Source: Umezawaea endophytica (lineage in GTDB: Bacteria; Actinomycetota; Actinomycetes; Mycobacteriales; Pseudonocardiaceae). From it: DNA of 55,546 bases. The DNA lies in NCBI RefSeq assembly GCF_025061645.1, contig NZ_JANYMP010000047.1, positions 1-55,546 of the forward strand. Direction: 5' to 3'. Positions 1 to 9,699 of this stretch are shown here, piece after piece (position 1 is the stretch's first letter; every line of letters begins with the position of its first letter). The notes under the pieces were generated by a model. That model saw only the letters and a program-made list of their open reading frames with translations, did not search any database and was not told where the DNA came from. The position numbers and the translations under genes were made by a program.

Positions 1-109
1 TCGGCCACCCACCACCGGACTCGCGAAATCCCAGACCGGCCAAGAGATGAAGGGAGCAGAAGAGACCCGCCAGCCCCTCCCAGCCCCTCCCGCCCCCTCC
101 CACCCGGCC

Positions 110-1975
110 CTACGCCGTCACAGTCCACTTCTGATTAGCAGCCCCAGTGCAAGCCCAGATCTGCGCCAAAGTCCCATTGACCGACGAATTCCCAGTAGCA
201 TCCAAACACTTACCAGTAGCCGGATTCACAATATCCCGCCCAGCGGTGACGCTCCACCGCTGGTTGTTCCCGCCAGCGCAATCCCAGATCTGCAACTTAG
301 CCCCATCCACAACACCATTATCCTTGATATCCAAGCACTTCCCCAGCGCCCGAACAGTGCCATCCGCCCCCACGACCCACTTCTGCGCAGCACTCCCGTT
401 GCAGTCGTACAACTGCACCGCCGTGCCGTTCGCACTACTGGCCCCAGCGATGTCCAGGCACTTCCCGCCCAACCCGGTGATCGTCCCGCCAACGGGCTGC
501 GGAGTACCGCCCTGCGTCCCGTTCCAGGTGAACGTGGCCGTGGTCCGGGCGGGCAGGCTGTAGTCGAACGACGACCCACCCCAGTTCACCTTCACGTTCT
601 GCGTGCTACCGGTCGTGTTGTACGCGATCAGCGCCTTCGACCCGTCCGTGTTGCGCCACGCGACGTTCTTGACCGACCCGTTGTCATTGGTCTCGATCCG
701 CTGCGCCCCCGGCCGGACGAACTTCGTCAGGTGCCCCATCGTGTAGTACTCGACGTTGTAGGTGACCTGACCGCGCTTGCCGTCGTTGTTGTGCACGGTG
801 ATGAACCCGGTGCACGTCCCGCACCCTCCGTTGTGCGGGTTCATGGCCTCGTCCAGCGCCAGGCTCCACTTCACCACCGAACTGCCCCAGTTCCGGGTGT
901 AGTCGATGATGTTGAACATGTCCTCCCGGTGCTGGTCGGAGATCCACGTGCCGCCGGAGTGCTCCGTGTCGAACGCCTTGACGTTCGGGAACTCGTTGTG
1001 CGCCGTGGTCTGCGCCGACACGTCCCCGACGTAACCGTGCCAGGCGATCCCACCGAACAGCGGGTCGTTCACGATCCCCGAATCCTGCAACTGCGGCTTG
1101 ACCCAGGTGTTGTACCCGTCCCAGTTCCAGTCGTGGATCAGCACCTTGGTGTTGATGCCTGCCGCCCGGAACGCGGGGTAGATCCCGTTCTTGGTGAAGT
1201 TGATCAACCCGGCGGTGTTCCACTGCATCGACGGGTACCCCGGACAGCACCCCGGCTCGTTCTGCGGCGTCACGTAGTCGATCGGGATCCCCCGCGACTG
1301 GTAGGCCTGCACGTACTTCGCGAAGTACTGCCCGTACGTCCCGTAGTACTCGGCCTTCAACCACCCCTGCCGCATGGAGTTGTTGTCCTTCATCCACGCG
1401 GGTGCGCTCCACGGCGACGCCATCACCCGCAGCGCCGGGTTCAACTCCTTCGCCCGCTTGGTCAGCGGCAGCACATCAGCCAGGTCGTGATCGATCTTGA
1501 AGTCGTTGACGTCGCAGCACGTGTCGTCGTACGAGTAGTCGAACCGCGCGAGGTCGGTGGACGCCATCGGGTTCCGCGTCATCGACAGGCCGATGCCGTT
1601 GACCGGGTCGAACAGCTTCTTCATCGTGTCTTCGCGGGTGGCGGCGCTCAGGTAGCCGCTGCTGTTCATCAGCCAAGCGGCGCTGTCGGTGAACGACGCG
1701 CCACCCCCTTCGAACGTCTGGTACCGGGTGTTCTCGTTGACCGTGATCGTCTGACCCCCGGTCCCGGTACCCGCGACGAACGCCACCGGGGTCTGCTGCT
1801 GCAACCCCCGAGTGACCTGGGTGCCGCGGTCGGCGGCGTTGGTGGACGTGAGCCAGACGTTGACTTGCTCACCCGCGGCCACGGCGGGCGCGGTCGGAAC
1901 GGCGATGACGGCCGCCGCCAGCACCGTGACGCCGAGCGCGGATAGTAGGGACCTTCGAGGCGAGGACTTCGGCAT
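110..1975 (-). CDS. Secreted GH30 glycoside hydrolase with C-terminal ricin B lectin domain
   Basis: The 621-residue product is a secreted polysaccharide hydrolase. Residues 1-34 are a Sec signal peptide with a twin-Arg-free basic N-terminus and an AVAA cleavage site. Residues ~75-485 match a GH30 (beta/alpha)8 barrel plus beta-sandwich: the motif TPQNEP places the acid/base at Glu240 and AFDTEHSGG places the nucleophile at Glu338. Residues ~495-621 form a ricin-type beta-trefoil (CBM13) with three QxW repeats (QKW 531, QRW 572, QKW 615). GH30 enzymes cut beta-1,6-glucan, beta-1,6-galactan, xylan or glucosylceramide, and the exact substrate cannot be read here. Paired cysteines (CC at 153-154 and 243-244) suggest extracellular disulfides. 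The ATG is preceded by GAGGAA. The ROK gene is divergent and is the obvious candidate regulator. Confidence 0.88.
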   Translation of the reverse strand: MPKSSPRRSLLSALGVTVLAAAVIAVPTAPAVAAGEQVNVWLTSTNAADRGTQVTRGLQQQTPVAFVAGTGTGGQTITVNENTRYQTFEGGGASFTDSAAWLMNSSGYLSAATREDTMKKLFDPVNGIGLSMTRNPMASTDLARFDYSYDDTCCDVNDFKIDHDLADVLPLTKRAKELNPALRVMASPWSAPAWMKDNNSMRQGWLKAEYYGTYGQYFAKYVQAYQSRGIPIDYVTPQNEPGCCPGYPSMQWNTAGLINFTKNGIYPAFRAAGINTKVLIHDWNWDGYNTWVKPQLQDSGIVNDPLFGGIAWHGYVGDVSAQTTAHNEFPNVKAFDTEHSGGTWISDQHREDMFNIIDYTRNWGSSVVKWSLALDEAMNPHNGGCGTCTGFITVHNNDGKRGQVTYNVEYYTMGHLTKFVRPGAQRIETNDNGSVKNVAWRNTDGSKALIAYNTTGSTQNVKVNWGGSSFDYSLPARTTATFTWNGTQGGTPQPVGGTITGLGGKCLDIAGASSANGTAVQLYDCNGSAAQKWVVGADGTVRALGKCLDIKDNGVVDGAKLQIWDCAGGNNQRWSVTAGRDIVNPATGKCLDATGNSSVNGTLAQIWACTGAANQKWTVTA

Positions 1976-2160
1976 GGCAGGGTTCCTCGTTCCGTGCGGA
2001 AGGCAGCCGGTCAGGATCGGCTGAGGCGTGGTGGCGACCTTGCGTTACCGGGTTCAGGTGTCGGCTGGCATAGTCGAGGTGTCCGGCATCACGCCTTATT
2101 TCAAGATGTGATTTAACCCAGGTGACCTTGGGACGTCAAGGCTTGGTTAAGGGAGCGACA
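1976..2160. promoter_or_regulatory. Divergent promoter region between GH30 and ROK genes
   Basis: This spacer must hold both divergent promoters and probably a ROK operator. It includes an AT-richer patch around 2096-2118 (TTATTTCAAGATGTGATTTA) in otherwise GC-rich DNA. That is the kind of site ROK repressors of the NagC/XylR class bind. The exact operator is inferred, not read. Confidence 0.4.
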
Positions 2161-3378
2161 GTGCAGCGGAGCAAGCGGACGATGCGCGACTTGAGGACGA
2201 GCAACCGCGCCCGCGTGTTGCGCAGGCTGTACTTCGACGGCCAGTTCAGCCGCCACGAGCTGGCAGGCGCGACCGGCCTCAGCCAGGCGTCGGTCAGCAA
2301 CGTCGTCGGCGAGCTGGTCGAGGACCAGGTCGTCGTCGAAGCGGGTCTGGTCGGCTCCGACGGCGGCAGGCCGCGGGTCCTCCTCCGCGTCAACCCGGAC
2401 CACGCCTGCGTCGTCGGCGTGGACGTCGGCGAAACCCACGTCCTGGTGGAGGTCTTCGACCTCACGCTGCGCAGGCTGGCCATGAGCACGTTCCAGATGG
2501 ACACCATCGCCAACCGCGGCGAGGCGGTCGTGGAACGCGTCCTCGCGGGCCTCGACCAGTGCGTGGAGGACAGCGGCGTGGACCCCGGCCGGATCCTCGG
2601 CGTGGGCGTCGGCGTTCCCGGTCTGGTCGAGCGCGGCTCGGAACTGCTGGTCCACGCCCAGACCGTCGGCTGGAACGGCGTCCCGCTGGAGCGGATGCTC
2701 CGGGCGGGCACCGACCTGCCGCTGTTCATCGACAACGGCGCCAACACCCTCGGCCAGGCCGAGATGTGGTTCGGCGCGGGCCGCGGCGCCCGCAACGCGG
2801 TCATCGCCCTCATCGGCTCGGGCGTCGGTGCCTCCGTCATCGCCGACGGCGTCCCGTACCGGGGAGCGTCCGGCGGCGCGGGCGAGTGGGGCCACACGAC
2901 CCTGTCGCTCGACGGCAGGCCCTGCCGCTGCGGCGCGCACGGCTGCCTGGAGGCCTACATCGGCGCCAAGGGAGTGCTGGGCCGCCACCGCGAAGCGGCG
3001 GGCCTGCCCCCGGAGATCGTCGACGAGGAGGTGGCCCTCCGCGAACTGCTGGCGGAGGACTCGCAGGCGGCCAGGGAGGTCCTCGAGGAAACCGCGCGCT
3101 ACGCCGGAGCGGGTATCGGCAACCTGATCAACCTGTTCAACCCGGAACGGGTGATAGTGGGCGGCTGGGCGGGCCTGATCCTCGGCGAACAACTGCTCCC
3201 CGCCATTCGCGAGGTGGCCGCCAAGCACGCCCTCCACCACCCCTACCAACAGGCGAAGATCAGCCTCTGCGAACTGGGCACCGAATCGGTGGCCATGGGC
3301 GCGGCCACCCTTCCGGTCGCCGAATTCCTCGGCGCGGGCGGCGTCCGCTCAGCCGCCCTCATGCGCCCGACCGGCTGA
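2161..3378 (+). CDS. ROK-family transcriptional regulator
   Basis: Residues ~10-70 form a winged HTH of the NagC/XylR type (FSRHELAGATGLSQASVSNVV). It is followed by the sugar-kinase-like ROK fold, with the phosphate-loop-like segment GVDVGETH and the zinc/ROK signature CRCGAHGCLEAY near residue 257. The frame is open from GTG 2122. GTG 2161 is preferred because AAGGGAG lies 5-6 nt upstream and the product then starts like other ROK repressors (405 aa). ROK repressors sense sugars or sugar phosphates released from polymers. Its divergent position suggests it controls the GH30 gene. The 3' end overlaps the convergent jetD remnant by 30 bp. Confidence 0.85.
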   Translation: MQRSKRTMRDLRTSNRARVLRRLYFDGQFSRHELAGATGLSQASVSNVVGELVEDQVVVEAGLVGSDGGRPRVLLRVNPDHACVVGVDVGETHVLVEVFDLTLRRLAMSTFQMDTIANRGEAVVERVLAGLDQCVEDSGVDPGRILGVGVGVPGLVERGSELLVHAQTVGWNGVPLERMLRAGTDLPLFIDNGANTLGQAEMWFGAGRGARNAVIALIGSGVGASVIADGVPYRGASGGAGEWGHTTLSLDGRPCRCGAHGCLEAYIGAKGVLGRHREAAGLPPEIVDEEVALRELLAEDSQAAREVLEETARYAGAGIGNLINLFNPERVIVGGWAGLILGEQLLPAIREVAAKHALHHPYQQAKISLCELGTESVAMGAATLPVAEFLGAGGVRSAALMRPTG

Positions 3379-3897
3379 CCGCCAGAGGTCGGCCTCGTCG
3401 GTGTCGGTCGGCACGTCCCGGTCGAGCGCCACGGCCCGGACGACGACCTTGCGCACCAGCGGCTCGTCGAGAGCGGCCGGCCACTCCCACGGCCGTCCGC
3501 TCAGCACGACCGCCAACACCGCGTCGGCCTTGGCCACCACGGCGTCGAACTCCGCCGCCGGCACCTCGTCGTACCGCCTGACCTGCGCGAGCCACCGCGA
3601 CCGCCACGCCATCTGCCCGGCAGGCCGCCCCACCGCCCGCCGGTGCACCTCCGCCAGGACGTCGAGGAGCGACGTGCCGTCCCGGCGGAGGTGCTCGTCC
3701 AGGCGCACCAGCGAAACCTGCCGTCGGGCGGGGAAGTCGACCGCCTTGTGCAGGACCAGCCCCACCGCCTCGGCGGTCGGCCGGTCCTCGACGCGGAAGC
3801 TGAACGCGGACCGCCCCGACTCCATCGTGTCGAGGGCCGACCGCCAGAACCCCTCCAGGGCCGGAACGGAGTAGCGGGCCCGCAGCTCGTCATCCAC
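3349..3897 (-). CDS. Truncated JetD-like protein (N-terminal domain only, DUF3323-like)
   Basis: The 182-residue product lies downstream of the jetABC genes on the same strand. Its sequence resembles the N-terminal domain of TIGR02679/JetD: an early Trp-rich helix (ALEGFWRSALDTME), a segment like the LxxLDxxLR motif (VSLVRLDEHLRRDG), and a C-terminal stretch (VPTDTDEADLWRSAG). In full-length JetD, as I recall the family, that last stretch lies just before the Toprim-like DUF2399 domain that carries the nuclease/topoisomerase VI-like chemistry. Here the reading frame stops there, and the ROK gene occupies the place where the catalytic half would be. Full JetD is about 380-420 aa. The start is GTG 3895-3897. 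It is separated from jetC by 526 bp, instead of being close-coupled. The family link is my alignment by eye; an unrelated small protein is the alternative. Confidence 0.55.
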   Translation of the reverse strand: MDDELRARYSVPALEGFWRSALDTMESGRSAFSFRVEDRPTAEAVGLVLHKAVDFPARRQVSLVRLDEHLRRDGTSLLDVLAEVHRRAVGRPAGQMAWRSRWLAQVRRYDEVPAAEFDAVVAKADAVLAVVLSGRPWEWPAALDEPLVRKVVVRAVALDRDVPTDTDEADLWRSAGRAHEGG

Positions 3898-4423
3898 CCG
3901 GCAAGCCTAACGACCGGACCGGCTCGGCCTCCCCGGCCGAAGAAAGGCGCGAACAATCACCACCGCACGACGACGATGATCGATCGCACTGGAAAATCAA
4001 CGGCCGCCGCGGCCGGGGTCGCCGTTTTCTCCTTGCGGTGATCAACGAACTGGCCACCCCCACGACCGCCGGACCAATCGTTCCGGGGACAAGACCGCCA
4101 ATACCGACCGGTCTGCTCCGACAAACCCGGAACGTTCATCCGGGAAGCTGCCGGAGGCGTGTTCGGGCAGCCTTTGTTGATCATTGTTGACCCGCCTCCC
4201 GGCCTCGTGGTCAAGTCGACCACCAAGGTTGGAACGAGATTAGGGGCCGGTGTTCGTGCTGGTACCCGTGCCGACGGCGGCGGAAGCGTCTCGACGAAGA
4301 CGCTTCACCGCTACTGCGACAGGACATTCACATGTGTGATTTCCTCGACGGCCCACGACACCCGGAACGTTTTCGTGCGCGGATCTCCTCGTGCTCCACG
4401 ACCGTGAAGCACGGCGGCTACCG
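3898..4423. other. 526-bp non-coding gap between jetC and the jetD remnant
   Basis: No convincing gene lies here; the short frames lack ribosome sites and family motifs. The base composition is patchy and less GC-biased than the neighbours (for example around 3950-4010 and 4160-4190). It contains short inverted repeats, including CCCGGAACGTTCATCCGGG near 4115-4135 and the terminator-like hairpin at 4283-4306. It probably replaces or separates an ancestral jetC-jetD junction. Confidence 0.5.
4283..4306 (-). terminator. Probable jetC transcription terminator
   Basis: A 9-bp perfect stem (GAAGCGTCT / AGACGCTTC) with a 6-nt loop lies about 120 nt downstream of the jetC stop. There is no U-tract, which is common in actinobacteria. 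If real, it ends the jetABC transcript before the jetD remnant. Confidence 0.5.
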
Positions 4424-7400
4424 CTACGGGTCGACCCGGTCCAAAGCCGCCCCGTCCCAGGTCGTCTGGGTGCAGGCGACGCCGCGGCCGTTGCGGGGAC
4501 GCAGGACGTCGTAGATGTGCATCCTGGGGATCTTGTCGGAAACGCCCCAGCCGCTGGGCCAGGTGATGACCCAGTCCATGTCGAGGTCGACGAGCAGCCC
4601 CAGCATGCGGGCGATCGTCGGGTCGTCCAGGCGTTCGAACGCCTCGTCCAGCAGCACCAGCCGAAGCGGGTCGAACGACTCGGCGCCGCTGCTGACCGCG
4701 TCGTAGAACGACGCCGCCGCGGCGAACAGGGTCACGTACGAGATGAGCCTGGTCTCGCCGGACGAGAGCTGCTTCAAGCGCCGTTCCCGCGGGTTCCCGT
4801 CCGGCCCGGTGTCGCCGACGGTCACGGTGAACTGGTGCCACGTGCGGTAGTCCAACGCCCGTGACAGGACCTCGGCGTAGTTGCCCGAGTCGGCGTCGCG
4901 CTCGGTCTCGATCCGCTCGGTGAACACCCGCCGCAGGGCCTCGTCCTGCTCCGGCGTCCGGTTCGCGAACGGCTCCCGCACCAGCGCCAGCGCTCCGCGC
5001 GTCTCCTCGTCCAGCGCGGACGACGGCTTCCACGACAGCTTCACGTGCACGCCCTGGCTGGACCGCGCCTTGCCGAGCACGTCGTTCATCCGCTTGCACA
5101 GGTCCTCGGCCACGGCGACCTGCCCGCGCAGCCACTCGGCGAGGTCGCGGATCAGGTAGTCCGCGAACACGCCCTGGTACTGCTCGTTGAGGAACCCGCG
5201 CTGGTCGGCCAGCTTCGCCGTCACCTGCCGGGCCGCGACGGCCACCGGCCGGGTGCCCTCCTCGCCGGTCACGGTCACCGTGAGCAGGCCCGCGTGCTGT
5301 TCGGCGGCGATGTCGTGGCTGCCCGCCAGCGACGTCTGCAACGCCTGGAGCTTGGTGATCACCGTGGCCTCGCCCGCGCCGCGGCGGTCGCCCTCCGCCG
5401 TGATGGCCTCCCGGACCGCGTCCAGGTCGCCGTCCACGTCCGGCAGCGCCGCCACCAGGACGCCCGGCGCCGCCACGGTCGCCCCGAACTGCTCGGCGAC
5501 CCTGGTCTGCTCGGCCGTCGCGCCCGCCAGTTGCTCACGGGCGCCGTCGAGCTGCGCTTCGAGCTTCGCCGCCTGCTCACGGGCCGACGCGACCTGCTCG
5601 CGCGTCGACCTGAGGTCTTCGCGGTACTTCCGCCGCGAAGACTCCAGCGAGCTGAGCTGGCCCGCGATCTCGCGCGCCTCGCCGCCGATCGCCTCGGTCA
5701 GCTCGGCCAGCGTCGTGGCCTGCGTCGCGTGGTCCACGCACCGGCTCTCGGCGTCCGCTTCGGCCGCCGCCCTGTCCTCGCCCGCCGCGTGGAACCGGTG
5801 GGTCGCGTCGGTCAGGTCCGCCACGGCGCCCTGGCACTGCCTCCGCAGCAGGTCGCCCAGCCGGTCCGCGGTCCGCTGCGCCTCGCCCGCGGCCTGCTGC
5901 GACTGCCGCAGGCCCTCGGTCTCCGCGGGCAGCCCGGCCTCGCCCGCCTGCCGCACCAGCTCACCGCGCACGGCCTCACCGCGGGCCTGCGCCTCGTCCA
6001 GCTCGGCCCGCAGCTCCCGCGCCCTGGTCTCGGCGCGGTCGGCCGACTCGCGCGCGGCCTGTTCACGGCTGTGCTTGGCGATCAGATCGCCGTCGGACGG
6101 GAACCCGGCCAGGTGGGACTCCCAGCGGGTCACCCGGTCCCGCGCGCCCGCCAGCTCGCCCTCGGCCACGCCCAGCTCACCGCGCAGCTCGGTCAGCTCG
6201 TCCTCCAGCACCCCGATCCGGCGCCGCCGCGCGGACTCGCGTGCTCCCGCGCCGATGAACTCCGCGGCGGGCTTGCGCCACGTCCCGCCGAGCACACCTG
6301 CCCGCCAACGGCCGTCGGTCGACAGCGCCAGCCCGCTCCCGGCGTCCAGCGACACCGCCGCGAGCAGCCCCGCGACCACCTCGGCCGACACCACCGACCC
6401 CGGCTCCACGGCCGGGACCAGCACCGACGCCAACGACGGCCCGGCAACGGCGTCCCGCGGGGTCGCGGTCACGTCGTCGGCCACCGACCCGTCGCCGGTC
6501 ACCCACGCGTCCAGCAGCCCGCTCGCCTGGAGCGCCGACTCGAGCCCCGCCCGCCCGGCCTCGTCCACGGTCGGCTGGAAGTCGACAAGTCGGTAGAACG
6601 GCGTCCCCGCCAGCGGATCGCGCGAAGCCGATGCGTAACGACCCGGCTCCGGCACCCGTTCCCCACCCGACCGCAGCCCGGCCAGCTCGGCGTCGAGCTG
6701 GCCGATCCGGCCGCGCAGGTCCTCCTGCCGCAGCACGAACGCCTGAGCCGCGTCGCGCGCCGCGCGGACCAGGGGAGCGGTCCACTCGCGGGCCGCTGCC
6801 GTCACGGTCCTCGCGACCTCCGGGTCGACGGCCTCCGGCAGCTCGAACGACTGGTTCGGCAGGCCGTCGGCCAGCGGCCCGGCACCGCACCAGCGCTCGA
6901 CCTCGGCCAGCCACGTCGCCGCGACCGCCGTCAGCTCCTGGCCCTCCTGGTGGCGCAGCGCCGCCGCCTCGGTCGCGGCGACCTGGGCGTCCTTCGCCTT
7001 CTGCCGCACCGCGTCCACCTGCCGCTGCTCGCGGTCCAGCTCCCCGGCCCGCTGGTGCAGCGCGAGCGCCAGCGCGCCGCGCTGCCGGGCCGTGGATGCG
7101 ATCCCCGACGTCGCCGCCGCGGCTGCCTCCAACCCGGCCAGCACGGTGTCCGTCGCCGCCGTCGGCGGCACGCGCCGCTCGGTCGGCAGCGGTTCCGCCT
7201 CGGGGTCCGGCTTCGCCCGCACGAGGTGGGTGGTCACGGTCGCCTCGGCGTGCGGGACCCTCGGCACGACCGGCGCCGCTGACGAGTCCAGCCCCGCCGC
7301 GCGCAACTGCTGGCGCAGCGGCTCGGTCAGCTCGTCCGCCGACCCCAGCTCCTCCTGGAGCCGCCGCAGCGACCGCAGCACGGCGTCGACCGCGCCGTCC

Positions 7401-8488
7401 TCCTGGAGGCGCTGCTTGCTCGCCATCTCCAGCGCGGCGATGGCCGACGACCGCTTCTCCGCCACCAGCTTCTCGCGGGTTTGCAGGTCCTGGAGGTCGC
7501 GGAACGCGGGCAGCTCCTTGAGCGCCGCGATCGTCTCCTCCGCCTGGCCCTCACCGGTCTCCAACGCCGACTGGGCGCTCTCCGCCTCGGCGCGCGACGA
7601 CCGCGTCCGCTCCAGCTCGCCCTCCAGCCGGGAGCAGGCGCGCGCCAGCTTCCGCACCGCGTCCTCGGCGCCGCGCAGCCGCTCCGCCGACGAGCGCAGC
7701 CCGCCGAACGCGTAGTCGGAGTACGTCTTGAGGAACGTGCCGAGCGCGGCGTCCGCCGACGACAGCCGGGTGATGTTCTCCCGGATCGACTCCAGGTCGT
7801 CGAACGACGTCGCCAACTGCTCGACCATCGACTGGTCCAGCGGCGGCAGCGCGTCGGACAGGATCTGCTCCAACTGCCCTTCGAGCACCTTCAGGCCGAC
7901 GTCCGGGTTCCGCAGCGTGCGCTGGAGGTGCAGCAGGTCGCCGTACCGGGCCGCGGGGACGCCGTACACCGTCTCGGCGATCTTCGCGCGGAACGCGGCG
8001 TCCTCCAGCACGCAGTCCGCGCCGATCGCCTCCCGCAGGTGCGCCGGACCGAGCGGGATCCGCTCGTGGCCCGCGAGCTGGAGGTCGCGCCCGACGCGCG
8101 CGGACGTGATGAACCGCCACGAGTCGGTGATCGCCTGCGACGTCTTGGACGCCTTCACCCCGAGCCCGCAGGTCAGGAACTCCTCGACGCCGTCGACGAC
8201 CCGGCGCAGCTCGATCCACGCGTAGCCGATCCGGTTCGGGCCGCCGTTGTAGTCGTCCAGCATCAGCCGCCGCAGGCTGACCGTGTCGAAGCCCTTCGAG
8301 CCGACCTGCCGCAGGTCGCCGTCCAGGCACAGCGGCAGCAGCAGCTCCAGCGTTCGCGACTTGCCGGACCCGTTGGTGCCCTGGAAGATCGCCCGCCCGC
8401 CGGAGAAGTCGAACGTCTGCTCGGTGTACTGCCACACGTTGACGATGCCGCCGCGGTGCAGCCGCCACCTGTCCCGCTCCAGCGTCAC
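4424..8488 (-). CDS. jetC: Wadjet JetC: SMC/MukB-like ATPase (TIGR02680 type)
   Basis: The 1354-residue product begins with an SMC head: RWRLHRGGIVNVWQYTEQTF, then Walker A GTNGSGKS at residues 37-44. A long coiled-coil region with a hinge-like interruption around residues 600-800 follows. The C-terminal head half has an ABC signature LSSGETRLISY near 1243 and Walker B LVLLDEAFERLDD near 1283. In Wadjet (JetABCD), JetC dimers with JetA kleisin and JetB extrude DNA loops from small circular DNA, which JetD then cleaves. The frame is open far upstream, but GTG 8486-8488 overlaps the jetB stop (GTGA) and yields the family N-terminus. All ATPase motifs look intact, so the motor is probably functional even though jetD is truncated. 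Confidence 0.88.
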   Translation of the reverse strand: MTLERDRWRLHRGGIVNVWQYTEQTFDFSGGRAIFQGTNGSGKSRTLELLLPLCLDGDLRQVGSKGFDTVSLRRLMLDDYNGGPNRIGYAWIELRRVVDGVEEFLTCGLGVKASKTSQAITDSWRFITSARVGRDLQLAGHERIPLGPAHLREAIGADCVLEDAAFRAKIAETVYGVPAARYGDLLHLQRTLRNPDVGLKVLEGQLEQILSDALPPLDQSMVEQLATSFDDLESIRENITRLSSADAALGTFLKTYSDYAFGGLRSSAERLRGAEDAVRKLARACSRLEGELERTRSSRAEAESAQSALETGEGQAEETIAALKELPAFRDLQDLQTREKLVAEKRSSAIAALEMASKQRLQEDGAVDAVLRSLRRLQEELGSADELTEPLRQQLRAAGLDSSAAPVVPRVPHAEATVTTHLVRAKPDPEAEPLPTERRVPPTAATDTVLAGLEAAAAATSGIASTARQRGALALALHQRAGELDREQRQVDAVRQKAKDAQVAATEAAALRHQEGQELTAVAATWLAEVERWCGAGPLADGLPNQSFELPEAVDPEVARTVTAAAREWTAPLVRAARDAAQAFVLRQEDLRGRIGQLDAELAGLRSGGERVPEPGRYASASRDPLAGTPFYRLVDFQPTVDEAGRAGLESALQASGLLDAWVTGDGSVADDVTATPRDAVAGPSLASVLVPAVEPGSVVSAEVVAGLLAAVSLDAGSGLALSTDGRWRAGVLGGTWRKPAAEFIGAGARESARRRRIGVLEDELTELRGELGVAEGELAGARDRVTRWESHLAGFPSDGDLIAKHSREQAARESADRAETRARELRAELDEAQARGEAVRGELVRQAGEAGLPAETEGLRQSQQAAGEAQRTADRLGDLLRRQCQGAVADLTDATHRFHAAGEDRAAAEADAESRCVDHATQATTLAELTEAIGGEAREIAGQLSSLESSRRKYREDLRSTREQVASAREQAAKLEAQLDGAREQLAGATAEQTRVAEQFGATVAAPGVLVAALPDVDGDLDAVREAITAEGDRRGAGEATVITKLQALQTSLAGSHDIAAEQHAGLLTVTVTGEEGTRPVAVAARQVTAKLADQRGFLNEQYQGVFADYLIRDLAEWLRGQVAVAEDLCKRMNDVLGKARSSQGVHVKLSWKPSSALDEETRGALALVREPFANRTPEQDEALRRVFTERIETERDADSGNYAEVLSRALDYRTWHQFTVTVGDTGPDGNPRERRLKQLSSGETRLISYVTLFAAAASFYDAVSSGAESFDPLRLVLLDEAFERLDDPTIARMLGLLVDLDMDWVITWPSGWGVSDKIPRMHIYDVLRPRNGRGVACTQTTWDGAALDRVDP

Positions 8489-9699
8489 GACACGGTCTCC
8501 TCGTCGAACAACGACCAGCTCGGTTCTCCGGGCTCGATCGGGGTGGGGGTGACGACCTCGCGCTCGGGGTCGCCGTCGGGTTCGGGTATCCACCGGTGCG
8601 CGGCCGGGTTCAGCAGCCAGCCGTCCTCGCCCGCGACGGCCAACCCCATGCGGCGCAACAGCTCCGTCACCTCGGTGACGAGCTTGTCCTGGTCTTCGAC
8701 GATCTGCTTCGACCACGCCGCCGGGTAGTCCTCGACCAGCCGGTCGAGCACCTCGCGCAACCGCGCGGTCGACACGAGGTGACGGCCGTCCGCGCGGGTG
8801 ATCGGCTCGTCTTCGGCGTCGTACTCCAGCTCCAGCAGCGTGGGCAGCGCCAGTAGCGCGAGCCGCGCGACCGTGGAGGAACCGGGGAAGTACATGTCCG
8901 TCAGGTAGTCCTCGGGGTCCGCCGCCAGCACGCCCTCCAGGCGCGACTCGGTGTACAGCCCGAAGCACTTCTCCAGCAGCACGGACTCCTTGCGCTGGTT
9001 GCGCCGCAACCAGTCCGCCTGCTCCGGCGGCAGGTCGGCGTACAGCACCAGCGGCGTCTCCACGAGCCTGCGCCGCACCGCGTGCTCGACGCCGCGCGGC
9101 CCCGGCCGGGCCGCCAGCGCCACCAGCCGCTCCGGCGAGTCCGCCTCGGCGACCGGCCCGGTCAGTAGCTGCCCGAGCAGGTCCGTGTCGATCGTGATCA
9201 GCGCCTCGGTCTGGAGGTCCGCGCCCACCTGGCCCTCGGTCTCGTGCAGCACGCCCAGCGACACCAGGTGCCGCAGCGCCGCCGTCAGCGCCCGCCGGTC
9301 GACCACGTCGTCCACCACGTCGATCCCGGCCTCGACGGCGGCGGCCCGCACGTCCGACACCAGGCGGGACAGCAGCGCCTGCCGCCCGACCCCGGTCAGC
9401 ACGCCCAGCGTCAGCGCCAGGTACGCGTACCCGCGCGGCGACATCCCCGGCACGCCGCGGGTGTCGTCCACGCCGGGCCCGGACTTGTACAGCCGCGCGA
9501 ACCGCCGCTCCACCACCAGCCGGTAGCCGAGCAGCCCGGCGAACAGGTCCTGCAACGCGAACCGGTGCCGGTACACCAGCGCCAGCAGTTCCCCGTCCGG
9601 CCCGTCGCCGCGCAGCAGCGGCCTGCGCAGCAGCGTGCGCGCGCAGCGCACGACGTTCGCCGCGTCGATGTCCGGGAGGTCGTCCAGCGGGGTGCTCAC
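8485..9699 (-). CDS. jetB: Wadjet JetB: KITE-type SMC accessory protein (TIGR02678 type)
   Basis: The 404-residue product has the TIGR02678 pattern: an ARTLLRRPLL segment, then GYRLVVERRFARLYKSGP, then YAYLALTLGVL. Winged-helix repeats of the KITE class follow. JetB binds the JetA kleisin and the SMC heads. I chose GTG 9697-9699, preceded by GGAGGAGCGA, over the ATG 36 nt upstream, because of this ribosome site. The 3' end overlaps jetC by GTGA, so the two are translationally coupled. Upstream coupling to jetA has been lost through the 152-bp spacer described separately. Confidence 0.85.
   Translation of the reverse strand: MSTPLDDLPDIDAANVVRCARTLLRRPLLRGDGPDGELLALVYRHRFALQDLFAGLLGYRLVVERRFARLYKSGPGVDDTRGVPGMSPRGYAYLALTLGVLTGVGRQALLSRLVSDVRAAAVEAGIDVVDDVVDRRALTAALRHLVSLGVLHETEGQVGADLQTEALITIDTDLLGQLLTGPVAEADSPERLVALAARPGPRGVEHAVRRRLVETPLVLYADLPPEQADWLRRNQRKESVLLEKCFGLYTESRLEGVLAADPEDYLTDMYFPGSSTVARLALLALPTLLELEYDAEDEPITRADGRHLVSTARLREVLDRLVEDYPAAWSKQIVEDQDKLVTEVTELLRRMGLAVAGEDGWLLNPAAHRWIPEPDGDPEREVVTPTPIEPGEPSWSLFDEETVS

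Noticed and set aside
1-109. Short C-rich repeats (CAGCCCCTCCC) at the left edge
   Set aside because: Low-complexity polypyrimidine downstream of the GH30 stop; no gene or strong hairpin is visible.
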